Shown: positions 49,622 through 58,811 of the stretch, one piece after another | Position numbering within the stretch: the stretch's first letter is position 1 | How the letters are laid out: each line of letters opens with the position of its first letter | Assembly (NCBI RefSeq): GCF_016906995.1 | Contig: NZ_JAFBBD010000001.1 | Span: 434,001 to 498,000, forward strand | Length of the DNA stretch: 64,000 bases | Source of the DNA: Spongiibacter marinus | Lineage (GTDB): Bacteria > Pseudomonadota > Gammaproteobacteria > Pseudomonadales > Spongiibacteraceae | Direction of reading: 5' to 3' | Translations under genes and position numbers: made by a program | Notes under the pieces: model-generated | What the model was told of the DNA's origin: nothing | The model's input: only the letters and a program-made list of their open reading frames with translations | Database searches by the model: none

Positions 49622-49849
49622 CTAGGTTCTTACCTTGGAGAACTCTTCATCCATTCGCATAAACATATACACGCCCATGCGGTTCTCGTCATCGTTGAAG
49701 TTGTCGGTGATATTGCGAATCACCTCGCAGGCACTGGCGATCATATCCTCGCAGTGCTGCTTGCCCGCTGGGGTCATGGTAATCAGTTTTTCGCGCCCGG
49801 AATTGGGTTCTTCGGTTAGCTCGATGTACTCAAGCGAGGCCTGTGCCAA
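49622..49849 (-). pseudogene. MarR-family regulator remnant lacking its N-terminal half
   Basis: 75 residues whose sequence (YIELTEEPNSGREKLITMTPAG and following helix) is the wing and dimer helix of a MarR regulator. The upstream bases encode no DNA-binding helix in any frame, so the gene is truncated from its 5' end. Confidence 0.7.
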
Positions 49850-49946
49850 CGCTGACCTTTTTGCTTGCTACTTTAATCGGCACAGCCTATTGAGGCGCTG
49901 TGCGTTCTGCGTTTCACTAAGCGCAGCACGGTGTCGGGGTGGGCAA

Positions 49947-50336
49947 ATGATCATTGCGCGAAAAACAGCTTACTTGATTGCTACGGGCACTCTGATTGCT
50001 GCGGCTGCGCTTTACCTGGGGCGCGGCGCTGATACCTCTCCCAGTGCGGTAACGCCCACTCCAACTGGCCAACAACGCAGCGACAAAAGCGTACGTCACC
50101 AGGCGCTGGTGCAAAGCCCCAGGGGGGATGCCAGCCAAACAACTGAGGGTTTGACCGACATGCAGCGCCGAGCCCAGCAGCGCGAGCAGGCATTCACGGC
50201 GGCGTTTACGGCGTGGTATCAACCACCCGCCGAGTGCGAAGACATCCAGTCGGACGCGCAAATGCTGAAATGCGCCAGCGATAAATTGGCCGCCAAGCGC
50301 CGTTTCCGCCAACACTATGAGGCCGCGGAGCCCTAA
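49947..50336 (+). CDS. Small membrane-anchored protein A with a C-terminal Cys-pair motif
   Basis: 129 residues: an N-terminal anchor (AYLIATGTLIAAAALYLG), a polar middle, a helix (DMQRRAQQREQAFTAAF), then YQPPAECEDIQSDAQMLKC followed by a basic helix. The C-terminal motif (aromatic, PxxC, SDxxMxxC, A-RF) is shared with the gene at 51684, so the two are paralogues. ATG 49947 is the only start with an anchor; the open frame before it is noise. No known family. Confidence 0.65.
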   Translation: MIIARKTAYLIATGTLIAAAALYLGRGADTSPSAVTPTPTGQQRSDKSVRHQALVQSPRGDASQTTEGLTDMQRRAQQREQAFTAAFTAWYQPPAECEDIQSDAQMLKCASDKLAAKRRFRQHYEAAEP

Positions 50337-50358
50337 GCTGCGTGGAAGGCAAGTCAAT

Positions 50359-50751
50359 ATGGATTACTCATTGATCAAGGCGCTACACATCAGCGCGGCG
50401 CTGAGCAGCTTTGCATTCTTTTTGCTGCGCGCCACATGGTCACTGCGTGCCTCGCCTATGATGCAGCGGCGGTGGGTGCGGGTGTTGCCCCATGTGCTCG
50501 ACACCGGCCTGTTGGCGCTGGGTGTCAGCCTGATGATTATGCTCAGTGCCTGGCCGCAGCAAACGCCCTGGCTGGCGGCAAAGCTCTCTGCCTTGCTGCT
50601 GTACATCGTACTGGGCAGTGTTGCGATAAAGCGCGGCCGCAGCCCTGCGCAAAAGGCGGCTTTCGCTGCGTTGGCGGCGCTGGTCTTTCTCTATATGCTC
50701 AGCGTGGCCTTTAGCCATAACCCACTTGGGTTCCTGGCGCTGCGCTGGTAG
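50359..50751 (+). CDS. SirB2-family inner-membrane protein
   Basis: 130 residues, four hydrophobic helices: ALHISAALSSFAFFLLRATWSL, VLPHVLDTGLLALGVSLMIML, SALLLYIVLGSVAIKRG and ALVFLYMLSVAFSHNP, the SirB2 pattern. Function unknown. ATG 50359 has AAGGCAAG upstream. It follows paralogue A after 22 bases. Confidence 0.82.
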   Translation: MDYSLIKALHISAALSSFAFFLLRATWSLRASPMMQRRWVRVLPHVLDTGLLALGVSLMIMLSAWPQQTPWLAAKLSALLLYIVLGSVAIKRGRSPAQKAAFAALAALVFLYMLSVAFSHNPLGFLALRW

Positions 50752-50756
50752 CGCTT

Positions 50757-51578
50757 TTATGCCACGCGTTGCAGCCGTCGCGGCGGCCTGCTGGGGTAGT
50801 TGGGGCCGGTGGGTTCGGAGTGCTCCAGCAGATAGGCCTGCACCGCATCGCGTACCGCGCGCCCGCCACCCTCAACACCGTGATGCCCAAACAGCCGATT
50901 AAACTCCAATACATAGGGATGGTTGCCCACCATGGCAATATCGAACCCTGCGTGATTGATATCCAGGCTGCGCGCTAAGTGCAGGGCGAGCTGAGTGGCC
51001 GCCTCGGGAACGGCGCCGTGGTCGCACAAGCCGCCCTTGGCGACATTGTTGTAAAAGCCCTGTTCAGATTGCAGACGCCAGTACGCCGAGAGCACCTTGT
51101 CGCCGATCACCACCACGCGAATATCGCGGTCGATCGGCAGGTACTCCTGAACGTAGATCACGTCGCTGCGTTGCAGGTAGCGCTCCCAATCGGCGCGATC
51201 GCCGATCAGCCATACCCCGTCGCCCTGAGAGGCCTTGGGTAACTTGGCGACAAAGGGCAGCAACATGTCGCGCCATACCCGCTGTGCGTTTTCGGGGGTG
51301 TTCGCCAGGATAAGCGTTTGTGGGCAATGCCCGGGGGCGACAATTTCAAAGGCGCGCGTCATCTCAATTTTATTGTGGCCGAGCCGATAACTGGCCTCGC
51401 TGGGGAAAACCCGCGCGTTCAGGCCATAAACCAGTGCATTGAGCTGCCAGTACTCTGGGTAAAGCACCCAGTCGGCATTGCTTATATCTTCGCGACAACG
51501 AAAAATATCGTCGGGCTTGAGGACTTGTGTATCGGCGAAGCCGAGGCTGCGAAACACATCGAAAGAGATCCAGGCCAT
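50757..51578 (-). CDS. RimK-like ATP-grasp protein
   Basis: 273 residues: an N-terminal domain then the ATP-grasp fold with FVAKLPKASQGDGVWLI (lysine strand), YVQEYLPIDRDIRVVVIGDKVLSAY and VLEFNRLFGHHGVEG (magnesium ligands Glu/Asn). It ligates an amine or amino acid to a carboxylate of an unknown partner. ATG 51578 is the likely start; the frame to 51692 adds 38 residues without support. Between the two small paralogous genes, opposite strand. Confidence 0.83.
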   Translation of the reverse strand: MAWISFDVFRSLGFADTQVLKPDDIFRCREDISNADWVLYPEYWQLNALVYGLNARVFPSEASYRLGHNKIEMTRAFEIVAPGHCPQTLILANTPENAQRVWRDMLLPFVAKLPKASQGDGVWLIGDRADWERYLQRSDVIYVQEYLPIDRDIRVVVIGDKVLSAYWRLQSEQGFYNNVAKGGLCDHGAVPEAATQLALHLARSLDINHAGFDIAMVGNHPYVLEFNRLFGHHGVEGGGRAVRDAVQAYLLEHSEPTGPNYPSRPPRRLQRVA

Positions 51579-51683
51579 GGTATAACACACGCAATTGAAC
51601 GGCGGGTTTTTACGGTGAAATGCCCGGCCCGTCAATAGCAGTAAAACGGAATTTTTAGCAGTTTTTTCAAGGAGTGATCGGCA

Positions 51684-52112
51684 GTGAAACAATGGTTATT
51701 CAAAGGGGTGATTGTCGTCACCGGGGTGGCGTTGCTGTGGATGTTTCGCGTGGCAATTATCGAGCAGTTTGGTCAGCGCATGATGAATAACGTCCAGCAG
51801 TTACAAACGCAAAATCTGGAGCGCATCGCCGCGCACCAGACGGCCCAGCAAGCGCAGCGGGACGCCGAGCAACAGCGCATTCTCCAGCGAAAAGCGGCGG
51901 CGCGGGCAAAGGCAGAGCGGCAGGCGAAATTAGAGCGGGCTTTCGAGCAGCAGTACACGGCGCCGGGCGGCTGCCATAACTGGCAATCCGATCGGCACAT
52001 GGTTGAGTGCGTTAATCACCGCATGCGCGCCAGGCGGGCATTTTACGAGACGCAAGATAAGCGCCTGCCGCCAACGCAACGTGACGGGGCGAGCGTGCGC
52101 AGCGCCGGCTGA
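51684..52112 (+). CDS. Small membrane-anchored protein B, paralogue of protein A
   Basis: 142 residues: an N-terminal helix (VIVVTGVALLWMFRVAII), a long Gln/Ala/Arg coiled coil (NLERIAAHQTAQQAQRDAEQQ and on), then YTAPGGCHNWQSDRHMVEC and a basic helix ending RRAF. The Cys-pair end matches protein A at 49947. AAGGAGTGATC precedes the GTG or ATG start. No known family. Confidence 0.65.
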   Translation: MKQWLFKGVIVVTGVALLWMFRVAIIEQFGQRMMNNVQQLQTQNLERIAAHQTAQQAQRDAEQQRILQRKAAARAKAERQAKLERAFEQQYTAPGGCHNWQSDRHMVECVNHRMRARRAFYETQDKRLPPTQRDGASVRSAG

Positions 52113-52211
52113 CGGCGAGCACGATATACCGCCGCCTAAGCCGTTTGTGCCTTGCGACGCTCCGGGTAGCAGGGCAGCATAACGAACCACTCTCACCGGA
52201 CGAGCGCCGCA

Positions 52212-52808
52212 ATGACCGCCTTTACCGACAGCAGCTACTACTCACAGACCTTCTCTGAGCTTGAGATGCAGGATCAATGCATCGAGGGTGTGGAGTTTGA
52301 GGGCTGTCACTTCAAACAGTGCAATTTCTCTCAGGCCAGTTTTCAGCGCTGCAATTTTGTCGATTGCGAATTTGAACAGTGCGACCTCAACTTACTGGAC
52401 CTTGGCTACAGCAAATTTTCAGACAGCCTGTTTCGCGACTGCAAAATGCGCGGCGTGGATTGGTCGAAAGTTTCCTGGCCACGGGTATTGTTTGCCGCGC
52501 CGGTGCGGTTCTTTCAGTGCCTGTTAGACGACGCCTCGTTTTACGGCCTGCAATTACCGGAATTGATCGTGGAAGACTGCCGGGCCTGTCGCGCAGATTT
52601 TCGCGAGGCAGATCTGAGTCAGGCCAGTTTTCAACGCAGCGATTTAAGCGGTGCGCAGTTTTCAAAAACCGTTCTTGAGCGCGCGGATTTTCGCGACGCA
52701 CAGAATTATCACATTGATATTTTTCACAATCGCATTAGCGGCGCAAAATTTACCCGCTACGAAGCGCTTAGCCTGCTCGACAGTTTAGATATTGAGCTGA
52801 GTGACTAG
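52212..52808 (+). CDS. Pentapeptide-repeat protein, Qnr-like
   Basis: 198 residues of A(D/N)LxX-type repeats, e.g. GCHFKQCNFSQASFQRCNF and ADFREADLSQASFQRSDLSG, interrupted by a short non-repeat segment near the middle (as in Qnr proteins), and ending TRYEALSLLDSLDIEL, like the Qnr tail. Qnr proteins mimic DNA to shield gyrase from quinolones. Whether this one does is inference. Confidence 0.8.
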   Translation: MTAFTDSSYYSQTFSELEMQDQCIEGVEFEGCHFKQCNFSQASFQRCNFVDCEFEQCDLNLLDLGYSKFSDSLFRDCKMRGVDWSKVSWPRVLFAAPVRFFQCLLDDASFYGLQLPELIVEDCRACRADFREADLSQASFQRSDLSGAQFSKTVLERADFRDAQNYHIDIFHNRISGAKFTRYEALSLLDSLDIELSD

Positions 52809-53235
52809 GGCACCTCTGACTAATTGAGTTACGCCTGTTGCGGCTAAAAATTCGCCAACCCAGGAATGAGAAGAGAAGTTTGGAATAACCAGACGTCGCT
52901 TCCTTCGCCCTGCTGGAGGCAAGAATGACCTCGGGCAGGTGCATCTCAATTAGTGTTAGCAGGCCCTGGGTTTTATCGCTAAAAACACGGGTTTTTACCG
53001 CATTGATTCACGGCCTCAATACTAATTATTGCTGCGCTGAATGCGTAAAATGTATGTATGATCGCGACATAAATAATGCGGTAGAATTTGTCCGTTTTTC
53101 CCTTGCGATCCGCTTTTTCAATCTATATCGTGCCCGACAAATTTGCTGTCGATAGGTGATGCGCGGTGTATTTCACGCCTTGCATAAACTATCGAACAGC
53201 GTGTTCATTCCCCGGCGATGTAGAAGGAAAACACC
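52809..53235. repeat. Gene-free stretch with a possible insertion-element remnant
   Basis: ACTAATTGAG (52819-52828) and CTCAATTAGT (52945-52954) form a 10-bp inverted repeat about 116 bases apart; the end GGCACCTCTGACTAATTGAG looks like an insertion-sequence terminus. No transposase is present. The rest holds the promoter of the next gene. The remnant is a guess. Confidence 0.3.
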
Positions 53236-53778
53236 ATGCGTAACACATTCTCTGCTTTGGTTCTGGCAAGCGGTATTGCTGCAGCGTGCCCAGCGCTTGC
53301 TGAAGAAGACCGTTATTTTGGCGCCGCAGCGGGACAGTTCACCGTGACCGAGAGCGGTGAAGAAGCGGAACCGGCGTTTGCCTTTTTGCGCTATGGCATG
53401 GAGTTTAACGACTACCTGGCGGCCGAGTTCCGCGCGGGTATGGGGCTGGGCGATGACAGCGTCAATATCGAGGGAATGGCAGTGGAAACTGAGCTCAAGC
53501 AACTGCTCGGCGCCTACCTGAAAGTGGGTTACCCCGTAACAGAAAGCATTTATCCCTATGTATTGCTCGGCGCGTCGCACACTAAGTTTAATGCCTCAGT
53601 GGCGCAGCGCCCCGGCCGAGTCACGGTTAGTGAAAAGCGCGACAGTGTTTCCTACGGCCTGGGCGTCGCGTTTGAAGTGAGCGACCTGCTGGCGATTACC
53701 GTTGAGCAAACCCGCTACACCGATAAAGACGAGCTGGAAATGGACGGCTTGAGCATCGGTTTTAGCCGCAACTTCTAA
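53236..53778 (+). CDS. Small outer-membrane beta-barrel protein
   Basis: 180 residues. Signal peptide with cleavage after AAACPALAEE, then alternating amphipathic strands (FLRYGMEFNDYLAAEFRAGMG, YLKVGYPVTESIYPYVLLGAS, VSYGLGVAFEVSDLLAITVEQTRY) and a C-terminal FSRNF ending in Phe, the outer-membrane signature. OmpA/OmpW-type barrel of unknown function. AAGGAAAACACC precedes the ATG. Confidence 0.82.
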   Translation: MRNTFSALVLASGIAAACPALAEEDRYFGAAAGQFTVTESGEEAEPAFAFLRYGMEFNDYLAAEFRAGMGLGDDSVNIEGMAVETELKQLLGAYLKVGYPVTESIYPYVLLGASHTKFNASVAQRPGRVTVSEKRDSVSYGLGVAFEVSDLLAITVEQTRYTDKDELEMDGLSIGFSRNF

Positions 53779-53801
53779 CGCAAGGCGGGCCTCGTGCCCG
53801 C

Positions 53802-54461
53802 TTACTGCCGCGTTTTCAGCAGGTAGTCAAAAATCGGCAGGGTGATGTTGAAATTGCACGCGGCCATTTTATCGCGCTGATGATGAACGCGGTGGCTGTG
53901 TCGCAGTGAGCGCCAGCCAGGAATACAGGCAAATACCCGTTCGGCCGCCGCGCCCTCGGGAATGTGATAGCTAAAGTGCAGCACCTCGTACAACAGATAG
54001 CCGCCAATCGCAGCAATGACATAAAGGTAGGCAATGTTCGGGCTGGCAATCTGGCTTAACACCAGCGCCCCGGGTATTGCCAAGCCGACAGTAAACGCCA
54101 CGATCAAATAGCTGGGAAACAACACCACGCGCCAGTCCCGCGAGTTGGCGTAGTCCATATCGTCGTGCAGAAAAAAGCTGTGATGATCGCCGGTGTGGCG
54201 CTTGTAAAATAATCCGCCCAGTCGGGTTTTACGGTGTCCCAGCCAGCGATGGGCGTAGTACTCGGCAAAGTTCACCAGTATTAAGGTAATCGGCAGCGCC
54301 AGGTACTCCGCAGGCGAGGGCTGCTCGGTTTGCATCACGGCGTAGGCGATCACGGCCAAACCCATCGCGGCCACACTGAGCATGTGCAGCCAGCCGGAAT
54401 AGTAGGGGCTGATGTCGCGGCGGTAGCGCTCTCGAAACGCCAGCATGGCATCGCGTTGCAT
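53802..54461 (-). CDS. Fatty-acid-hydroxylase/sterol-desaturase superfamily membrane protein
   Basis: 219 residues with several membrane helices and the eight-histidine di-iron motif: HRWLGH, KRHTGDHH, HSHRVHH. These enzymes hydroxylate or desaturate lipids in the membrane. ATG 54461 has AGGAGA 7 bases upstream; the longer frame to 54554 lacks support. Divergent from the symporter gene. Confidence 0.87.
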   Translation of the reverse strand: MQRDAMLAFRERYRRDISPYYSGWLHMLSVAAMGLAVIAYAVMQTEQPSPAEYLALPITLILVNFAEYYAHRWLGHRKTRLGGLFYKRHTGDHHSFFLHDDMDYANSRDWRVVLFPSYLIVAFTVGLAIPGALVLSQIASPNIAYLYVIAAIGGYLLYEVLHFSYHIPEGAAAERVFACIPGWRSLRHSHRVHHQRDKMAACNFNITLPIFDYLLKTRQ

Positions 54462-54620
54462 GGTGTCTTCTCCTATAAAGCTGTTCAGAGCATAGCTATT
54501 GAAGTGGGGCTTGGGTAGCGGCTTACGAGAGTTGTTTGAAGCACCGATTTTCAATCTTGAACATGGTACGCGCTGGGCGGTAGTGGAAGTGGCGGCAGGC
54601 CGTTACTATAAGCCTTTGTT

Positions 54621-56093
54621 TTGTCGCCATGGATTCCGCCAGTGCCGAGCAAACCCGCTGATACCCCATCGTCTGCTAGCACCCTGCGCCGCGTTGCGCT
54701 GTTACTCGGCCCTGGCTTGCTGCTGGCCGCCGAGCTGTTGCCTGCACCGGCAGGGATGAGCGACTCCGCCTGGCTATGTGCGGCGCTAGCACTGTGGATG
54801 GCGCTGTGGTGGGGCACCGAGGCCATTGCCATTCCCGCTACGGCACTGCTGCCACTGCTGTTCGCACCCATCATCGGTCTGTCGCCCCTCAAGGCGGTGG
54901 CGGCGGCCTATGCTCACCCCATTGTGTTTCTGTTTATGGGCGGCTTTATGCTCGGCCTGGCCATGCAGCGCTGGCAGTTGCACCGGCGCTTGGCGCTGAC
55001 CATATTGTGCCGCGTGGGCGCGGAGCCGCGTCGGCAAATTGCCGGCTTTATGGTTGCTACCGCCTTTCTAAGTATGTGGGTAAGTAACACTGCCACCTCG
55101 GTAATGATGCTGCCGATAGCGATGTCGGTAATTGGTCTGCTGCCTGAGTCCCTGGGCGCCGCAAGGCGCAATTACGCTATCGCGTTGCTGTTAGCCATTG
55201 CCTACAGCGCCAGTATTGGCGGCATGGCTACCCTGATTGGCACGCCTCCCAATGCCCTGCTCGCCGCCTACTTACAAAGCAGTCACGGCATTGAGGTGGG
55301 TTTTGCCCAGTGGATGGGCTTGGCGCTGCCGCTGTCGCTTGCGATGTTAGTGATCTGCTGGCGGCTATTATGTCGTCGCGACTTTAGCGGCGTTGCCGAC
55401 TACAGCAATGCCGATATCAGCCGGCAGGCGCTGATTGAGATGGGGCCGATCACCACTGCCGAGCGCCGCGTGGCCATTGTTTTTTGCGTGGCCGCTGCGG
55501 CGTGGATAGGCCGTCCCTTTGCCGAGCAACTGCTGCCGGGCTTAAGTGATACCGGCATTGCACTGGCGGCGGCGCTGAGTTTGTTTGTGATTCGCTCCGG
55601 TGTGCCGGGCAGCGCATTACTGGATTGGAAAACCACCGAAAAGCTGCCCTGGGGTGTGCTGCTGTTGTTCGGTGGCGGGCTTGCGCTGGCAGCGCTGATT
55701 GGCAGCTCGGGGCTGGCTGAGTGGATCGCCAGCCGTTTTGAACAACTGGCGGCGCTGCCACTGGCGCTCATATTACTGTTGATCGTGAGCGTAATGATCT
55801 TCCTCACCGAGCTAACCAGTAACACCGCCACCACGGCGGCATTTTTGCCGCTGCTCGGTGCGCTGGCGGTGGCCCAGGGGATATCGCCCCTGCTGTTTTG
55901 CTGCGCGGCGGCGTTGGCGGCCTCCTGCGCGTTTATGATGCCGGTGGCGACACCGCCCAATGCCGTGATCTTTGGCAGCGGCGAGCTGGAAATTCGCGAT
56001 ATGATGCGCGCCGGTTTCGCCCTGAATCTGCTGGGTATTGCGCTGGTGTCACTGTGTAGTTACGGTGTCATCACGCTGCTATGGCTGGCTTAG
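54621..56093 (+). CDS. SLC13/DASS-family dicarboxylate:sodium symporter
   Basis: 490 residues with about eleven helices. The SNT motifs are present (MWVSNTATSVMMLPIAMSVIG and FLTELTSNTATTAAFLPLLGA), with SIGGMATLIGTPPNALLAAYL between. It probably imports C4-dicarboxylates or citrate with sodium. The start is uncertain; TTG 54621 or GTG 54642 (MPSKPADTPSS). Confidence 0.88.
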   Translation: MSPWIPPVPSKPADTPSSASTLRRVALLLGPGLLLAAELLPAPAGMSDSAWLCAALALWMALWWGTEAIAIPATALLPLLFAPIIGLSPLKAVAAAYAHPIVFLFMGGFMLGLAMQRWQLHRRLALTILCRVGAEPRRQIAGFMVATAFLSMWVSNTATSVMMLPIAMSVIGLLPESLGAARRNYAIALLLAIAYSASIGGMATLIGTPPNALLAAYLQSSHGIEVGFAQWMGLALPLSLAMLVICWRLLCRRDFSGVADYSNADISRQALIEMGPITTAERRVAIVFCVAAAAWIGRPFAEQLLPGLSDTGIALAAALSLFVIRSGVPGSALLDWKTTEKLPWGVLLLFGGGLALAALIGSSGLAEWIASRFEQLAALPLALILLLIVSVMIFLTELTSNTATTAAFLPLLGALAVAQGISPLLFCCAAALAASCAFMMPVATPPNAVIFGSGELEIRDMMRAGFALNLLGIALVSLCSYGVITLLWLA

Positions 56094-56141
56094 GAAAGCG
56101 CTTATTACGCGCACACTAACAACAACGATAACGAGGTAAAC

Positions 56142-56549
56142 ATGAATATTCCGATGATCTGCATCGCGGTACTGGGGCTGCTGTGTTTTGTGCTGGGTTT
56201 AAACGTCAGTATTGCGCGCACCAAGGCCAAACGCGGTAGCGGCTGCCCAGATGACCCGAAAGACCCACTGCACAAAGCCATTCGCGCCCACGCCAACACG
56301 GTTGAATACGCGCCGGCGCTAATGGTGTTGATCTACATTGCCAGCCAGGCACAAATGGCCCTGTGGGTGATGTGGACCATGGTGGCCGTTACCGCCTGCC
56401 GCGTGCTGTTTGTGCTGGGCATTCTCACCACGCGCACCATGGCGCGCCCCAACCCCATGCGGTTTATAGGCGCACTCGGCACTTATGCGGGCGGTATAGC
56501 GCTGGCGGTTGAGGTGCTGTTTCAGGCGATGGGCTGGCGGGTAATGTAA
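56142..56549 (+). CDS. MAPEG-family membrane protein
   Basis: 135 residues with four helices. The MAPEG pattern RAHANTVEYAPALMVL and RVLFVLGILTTRTMARPNPMRFIGALGTYAGG is clear. The family includes glutathione transferases and peroxidases of membranes. GAGGTAA precedes the ATG, 48 bases after the symporter stop. Confidence 0.9.
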   Translation: MNIPMICIAVLGLLCFVLGLNVSIARTKAKRGSGCPDDPKDPLHKAIRAHANTVEYAPALMVLIYIASQAQMALWVMWTMVAVTACRVLFVLGILTTRTMARPNPMRFIGALGTYAGGIALAVEVLFQAMGWRVM

Positions 56550-56556
56550 GCCTGCC

Positions 56557-57390
56557 CTAGTCATCAAAGCGCGGCGGCCGTTTCTCAAAAAAGGCCGCTG
56601 CTGCCTCTTCAACATCCCCGCTTAAACCGTTCAAAATCTGATTGCGATTCTCCAGTTGCAACGCCTGCTGCAGTGACTGGGCGTTGAGGTTTTCCCACAT
56701 TGCCTGCTTGGTCGAAATCACGCCATAGGGACTGAATTCAGTGAGCGAGCGTGCCAGTGCCCGGGCCTCTTCGGCCAGTGCGTCATCGCTGGTCAGGCGG
56801 GTGACTAAGCCCCATTGCTCGGCTTGCTCGGCATCGACCACACGGGCGGTCAGCATCATGTCATGGGCGCGACTGGCGCCGATCAAACGCGGCAGGGTAT
56901 AGCTCACACCAAAGTCGCAACCGGAAACCCCCAGGCGAATAAACTGGCTGCAAAAGCGCGCCGAGCTTGCTGCTATGCGCAGGTCGCAGGCCAGTGCCAG
57001 GGCCAGTCCGCCACCGTAGGCGTGGCCGTGCACGGCGGCAATAATCGGCTGCTGAATGCGGCGCATCAGCAGCGCAATATCGGCCATGTATTCCTGGGCG
57101 CGCATACCGGCGCGGCTTCCGGCTTTGATCTCGCCAATGGTGTCGCGCAGGCTGTCCGGGTTGTTTTGGTCGAGTAAATCCAGGCCCGCGCAAAAGGACT
57201 TGCCCGCGCCGCTGAGAATAATCACTCGCACGCGGTTGTCCTGATCAAGCAGGTGCAAAGCCGCCTTTAATTCGCGCATCAGTTCCCAGCTCAGCGCATT
57301 GCGGGACTGCGGGCGGTGCAGTTGCAGCTCGACAATCTGGTCTTCCAGCGGCGTGATGCGCAGGCAGTTAAAGTCGGGGTAATTGCTCAT
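56557..57390 (-). CDS. Enoyl-CoA hydratase/isomerase (crotonase) family protein
   Basis: 277 residues. The crotonase signatures ALSWELMRELKAALHLLDQD, SGAGKSFCAGLDLLD, and AAVHGHAYGGGLALALACDLRIA give the oxyanion hole. It may act in fatty-acid or branched-chain breakdown. Co-directional with the SDR gene, 23 bases after it, so the pair is probably one transcript. Confidence 0.9.
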   Translation of the reverse strand: MSNYPDFNCLRITPLEDQIVELQLHRPQSRNALSWELMRELKAALHLLDQDNRVRVIILSGAGKSFCAGLDLLDQNNPDSLRDTIGEIKAGSRAGMRAQEYMADIALLMRRIQQPIIAAVHGHAYGGGLALALACDLRIAASSARFCSQFIRLGVSGCDFGVSYTLPRLIGASRAHDMMLTARVVDAEQAEQWGLVTRLTSDDALAEEARALARSLTEFSPYGVISTKQAMWENLNAQSLQQALQLENRNQILNGLSGDVEEAAAAFFEKRPPRFDD

Positions 57391-57413
57391 CGTATTAGTC
57401 CTTTTACGCCGCC

Positions 57414-58175
57414 TTACAACACCATAAAGCCGCCGTCGGCGACGACAGTGCTGCCCGTGGTGTAGCGCCCCAGGTCGCTGGCCAAATACAGTACCGGGCC
57501 GAGAATTTCGTCCGCATCGGCAATACGTTTTTGTAAATTGCTTTGCAGGGTGGCCTCTTCAAAGCCCGGTACCTGGAAGCTGTTTTTCACCATGTCGGTC
57601 AGGTAGGTGCCGGGGGCCAGCGCGTTAACGCGAATGTTGTTATCGGCCCACTCGGCGGCCATCACTTTTGTCATGGCATTCAGTGCGGCTTTGGTGGTGG
57701 CGTAAAAGCCCATCAGTGCCGAGGGCTTTAAACCACTAACAGAGATGACATTGATAATGCTGCCGCCGCCGCTTTTTGCCATATGGGGCGCCAGCCGCGA
57801 GGCCAAATACCAAGGCCCCTTCAGGTTCACGTCCACCATTTTGTCGAACATGGCGGGCTCCAGTGCCGATAGCTCGCCAAAGGCGGGGTTGATGCCAGCG
57901 TTATTGATCAAAATATCCACCTTGCCCATCGCCTCCAGTGCTTGGCTGATTAAGGCGTCGAGGCTGGCGCAGTCGCCAGCGTGGGCAGCAATGGCCACGG
58001 CGCGGCGGCCGCAGGCGCGCACTTCCTCGCAAACGGCTTCGCAGGCCTCCAGCTTGCGACTGGCCACAATAATATCGGCACCGGCTTTCGCCAGGCCGAG
58101 GCTCATGGCGCGTCCGAGGCCGCGACTGCCGCCGGTAATTAAGGCAACTTTGCCGCTGAGGTCGATGTTGTGCAT
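57414..58175 (-). CDS. Short-chain dehydrogenase/reductase
   Basis: 253 residues. The NAD(P) motif TGGSRGLGRAM (13-23), the NNAG motif ILINNAGINP, the catalytic Ser and Tyr-x3-Lys (GFYATTKAALN) are present. It oxidises or reduces a hydroxyl or carbonyl on an unknown substrate. It heads the short leftward pair with the crotonase gene. Confidence 0.92.
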   Translation of the reverse strand: MHNIDLSGKVALITGGSRGLGRAMSLGLAKAGADIIVASRKLEACEAVCEEVRACGRRAVAIAAHAGDCASLDALISQALEAMGKVDILINNAGINPAFGELSALEPAMFDKMVDVNLKGPWYLASRLAPHMAKSGGGSIINVISVSGLKPSALMGFYATTKAALNAMTKVMAAEWADNNIRVNALAPGTYLTDMVKNSFQVPGFEEATLQSNLQKRIADADEILGPVLYLASDLGRYTTGSTVVADGGFMVL

Positions 58176-58355
58176 GGTGATGGCTCCCTGTTTTTATCGT
58201 TAGTGGGCTGCGACCATAGTAGGTGGCAAAGTGGCGGCCCGCCAATGGCAGAGTCGGCCAAGCTGTTAGCCACACTACCGGCCGTGCTATAAACCTTGGC
58301 AGTGCCACTACCTTCAGTTTCGGGCAGCGCCAAACTGCCGCCAAAGGATTTATTC

Positions 58356-58787
58356 ATGTCTGCACCGCTATACGATGAGATTCACTGCCTCACCCTCAAT
58401 CTGCTGCGCGCCGCCGAGGGCAACGACCGCAAGGGCGAGGCCAAAGCCTTTCAGGCCTTAAAGGCGCTGTGTGCAGACAATGCCGACACCGAGGCCGACC
58501 ACCCCCTGCAATGGGAGGCCCTGGGCGATTTTTCCAACAACGTGGAGCAGGCCATTACCGCCTACGAAACCGGCTTAGCCTGCGCTGAGCGCGCAGGCCT
58601 GGATGAATATATCGCCTCATTAAATTTCGCCCTGGCAGAAGTGTTTGCCGAGCAGCAAGACCTGGCGCGGGCGTTAACGCATGCCCAGCGGGCCAGTGAG
58701 CTGAGCGAACAGCTCGACGACAGCAAGTTTGCCGAGGCGGTAAGCGAGCTGGTGGCGCAACTGGAGCAGGCGACAACCGAGCAGTGA
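58356..58787 (+). CDS. TPR-like helical protein, unrecognised
   Basis: 143 residues of helical repeats (NNVEQAITAYETGLACAERAGL, FALAEVFAEQQDLARALTHAQRASELSEQL), of tetratricopeptide type, cytoplasmic with no signal. ATG 58356 follows AAAGGA. Function unknown; probably a protein-binding scaffold. Confidence 0.7.
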   Translation: MSAPLYDEIHCLTLNLLRAAEGNDRKGEAKAFQALKALCADNADTEADHPLQWEALGDFSNNVEQAITAYETGLACAERAGLDEYIASLNFALAEVFAEQQDLARALTHAQRASELSEQLDDSKFAEAVSELVAQLEQATTEQ

Positions 58788-58811
58788 AACTACCCCAAAA
58801 AGGAGAGTGTG

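Noticed and set aside
52925-53155. 76-codon frame before the outer-membrane barrel gene
   Set aside because: No ribosome-binding site and no similarity; lies in the promoter region.
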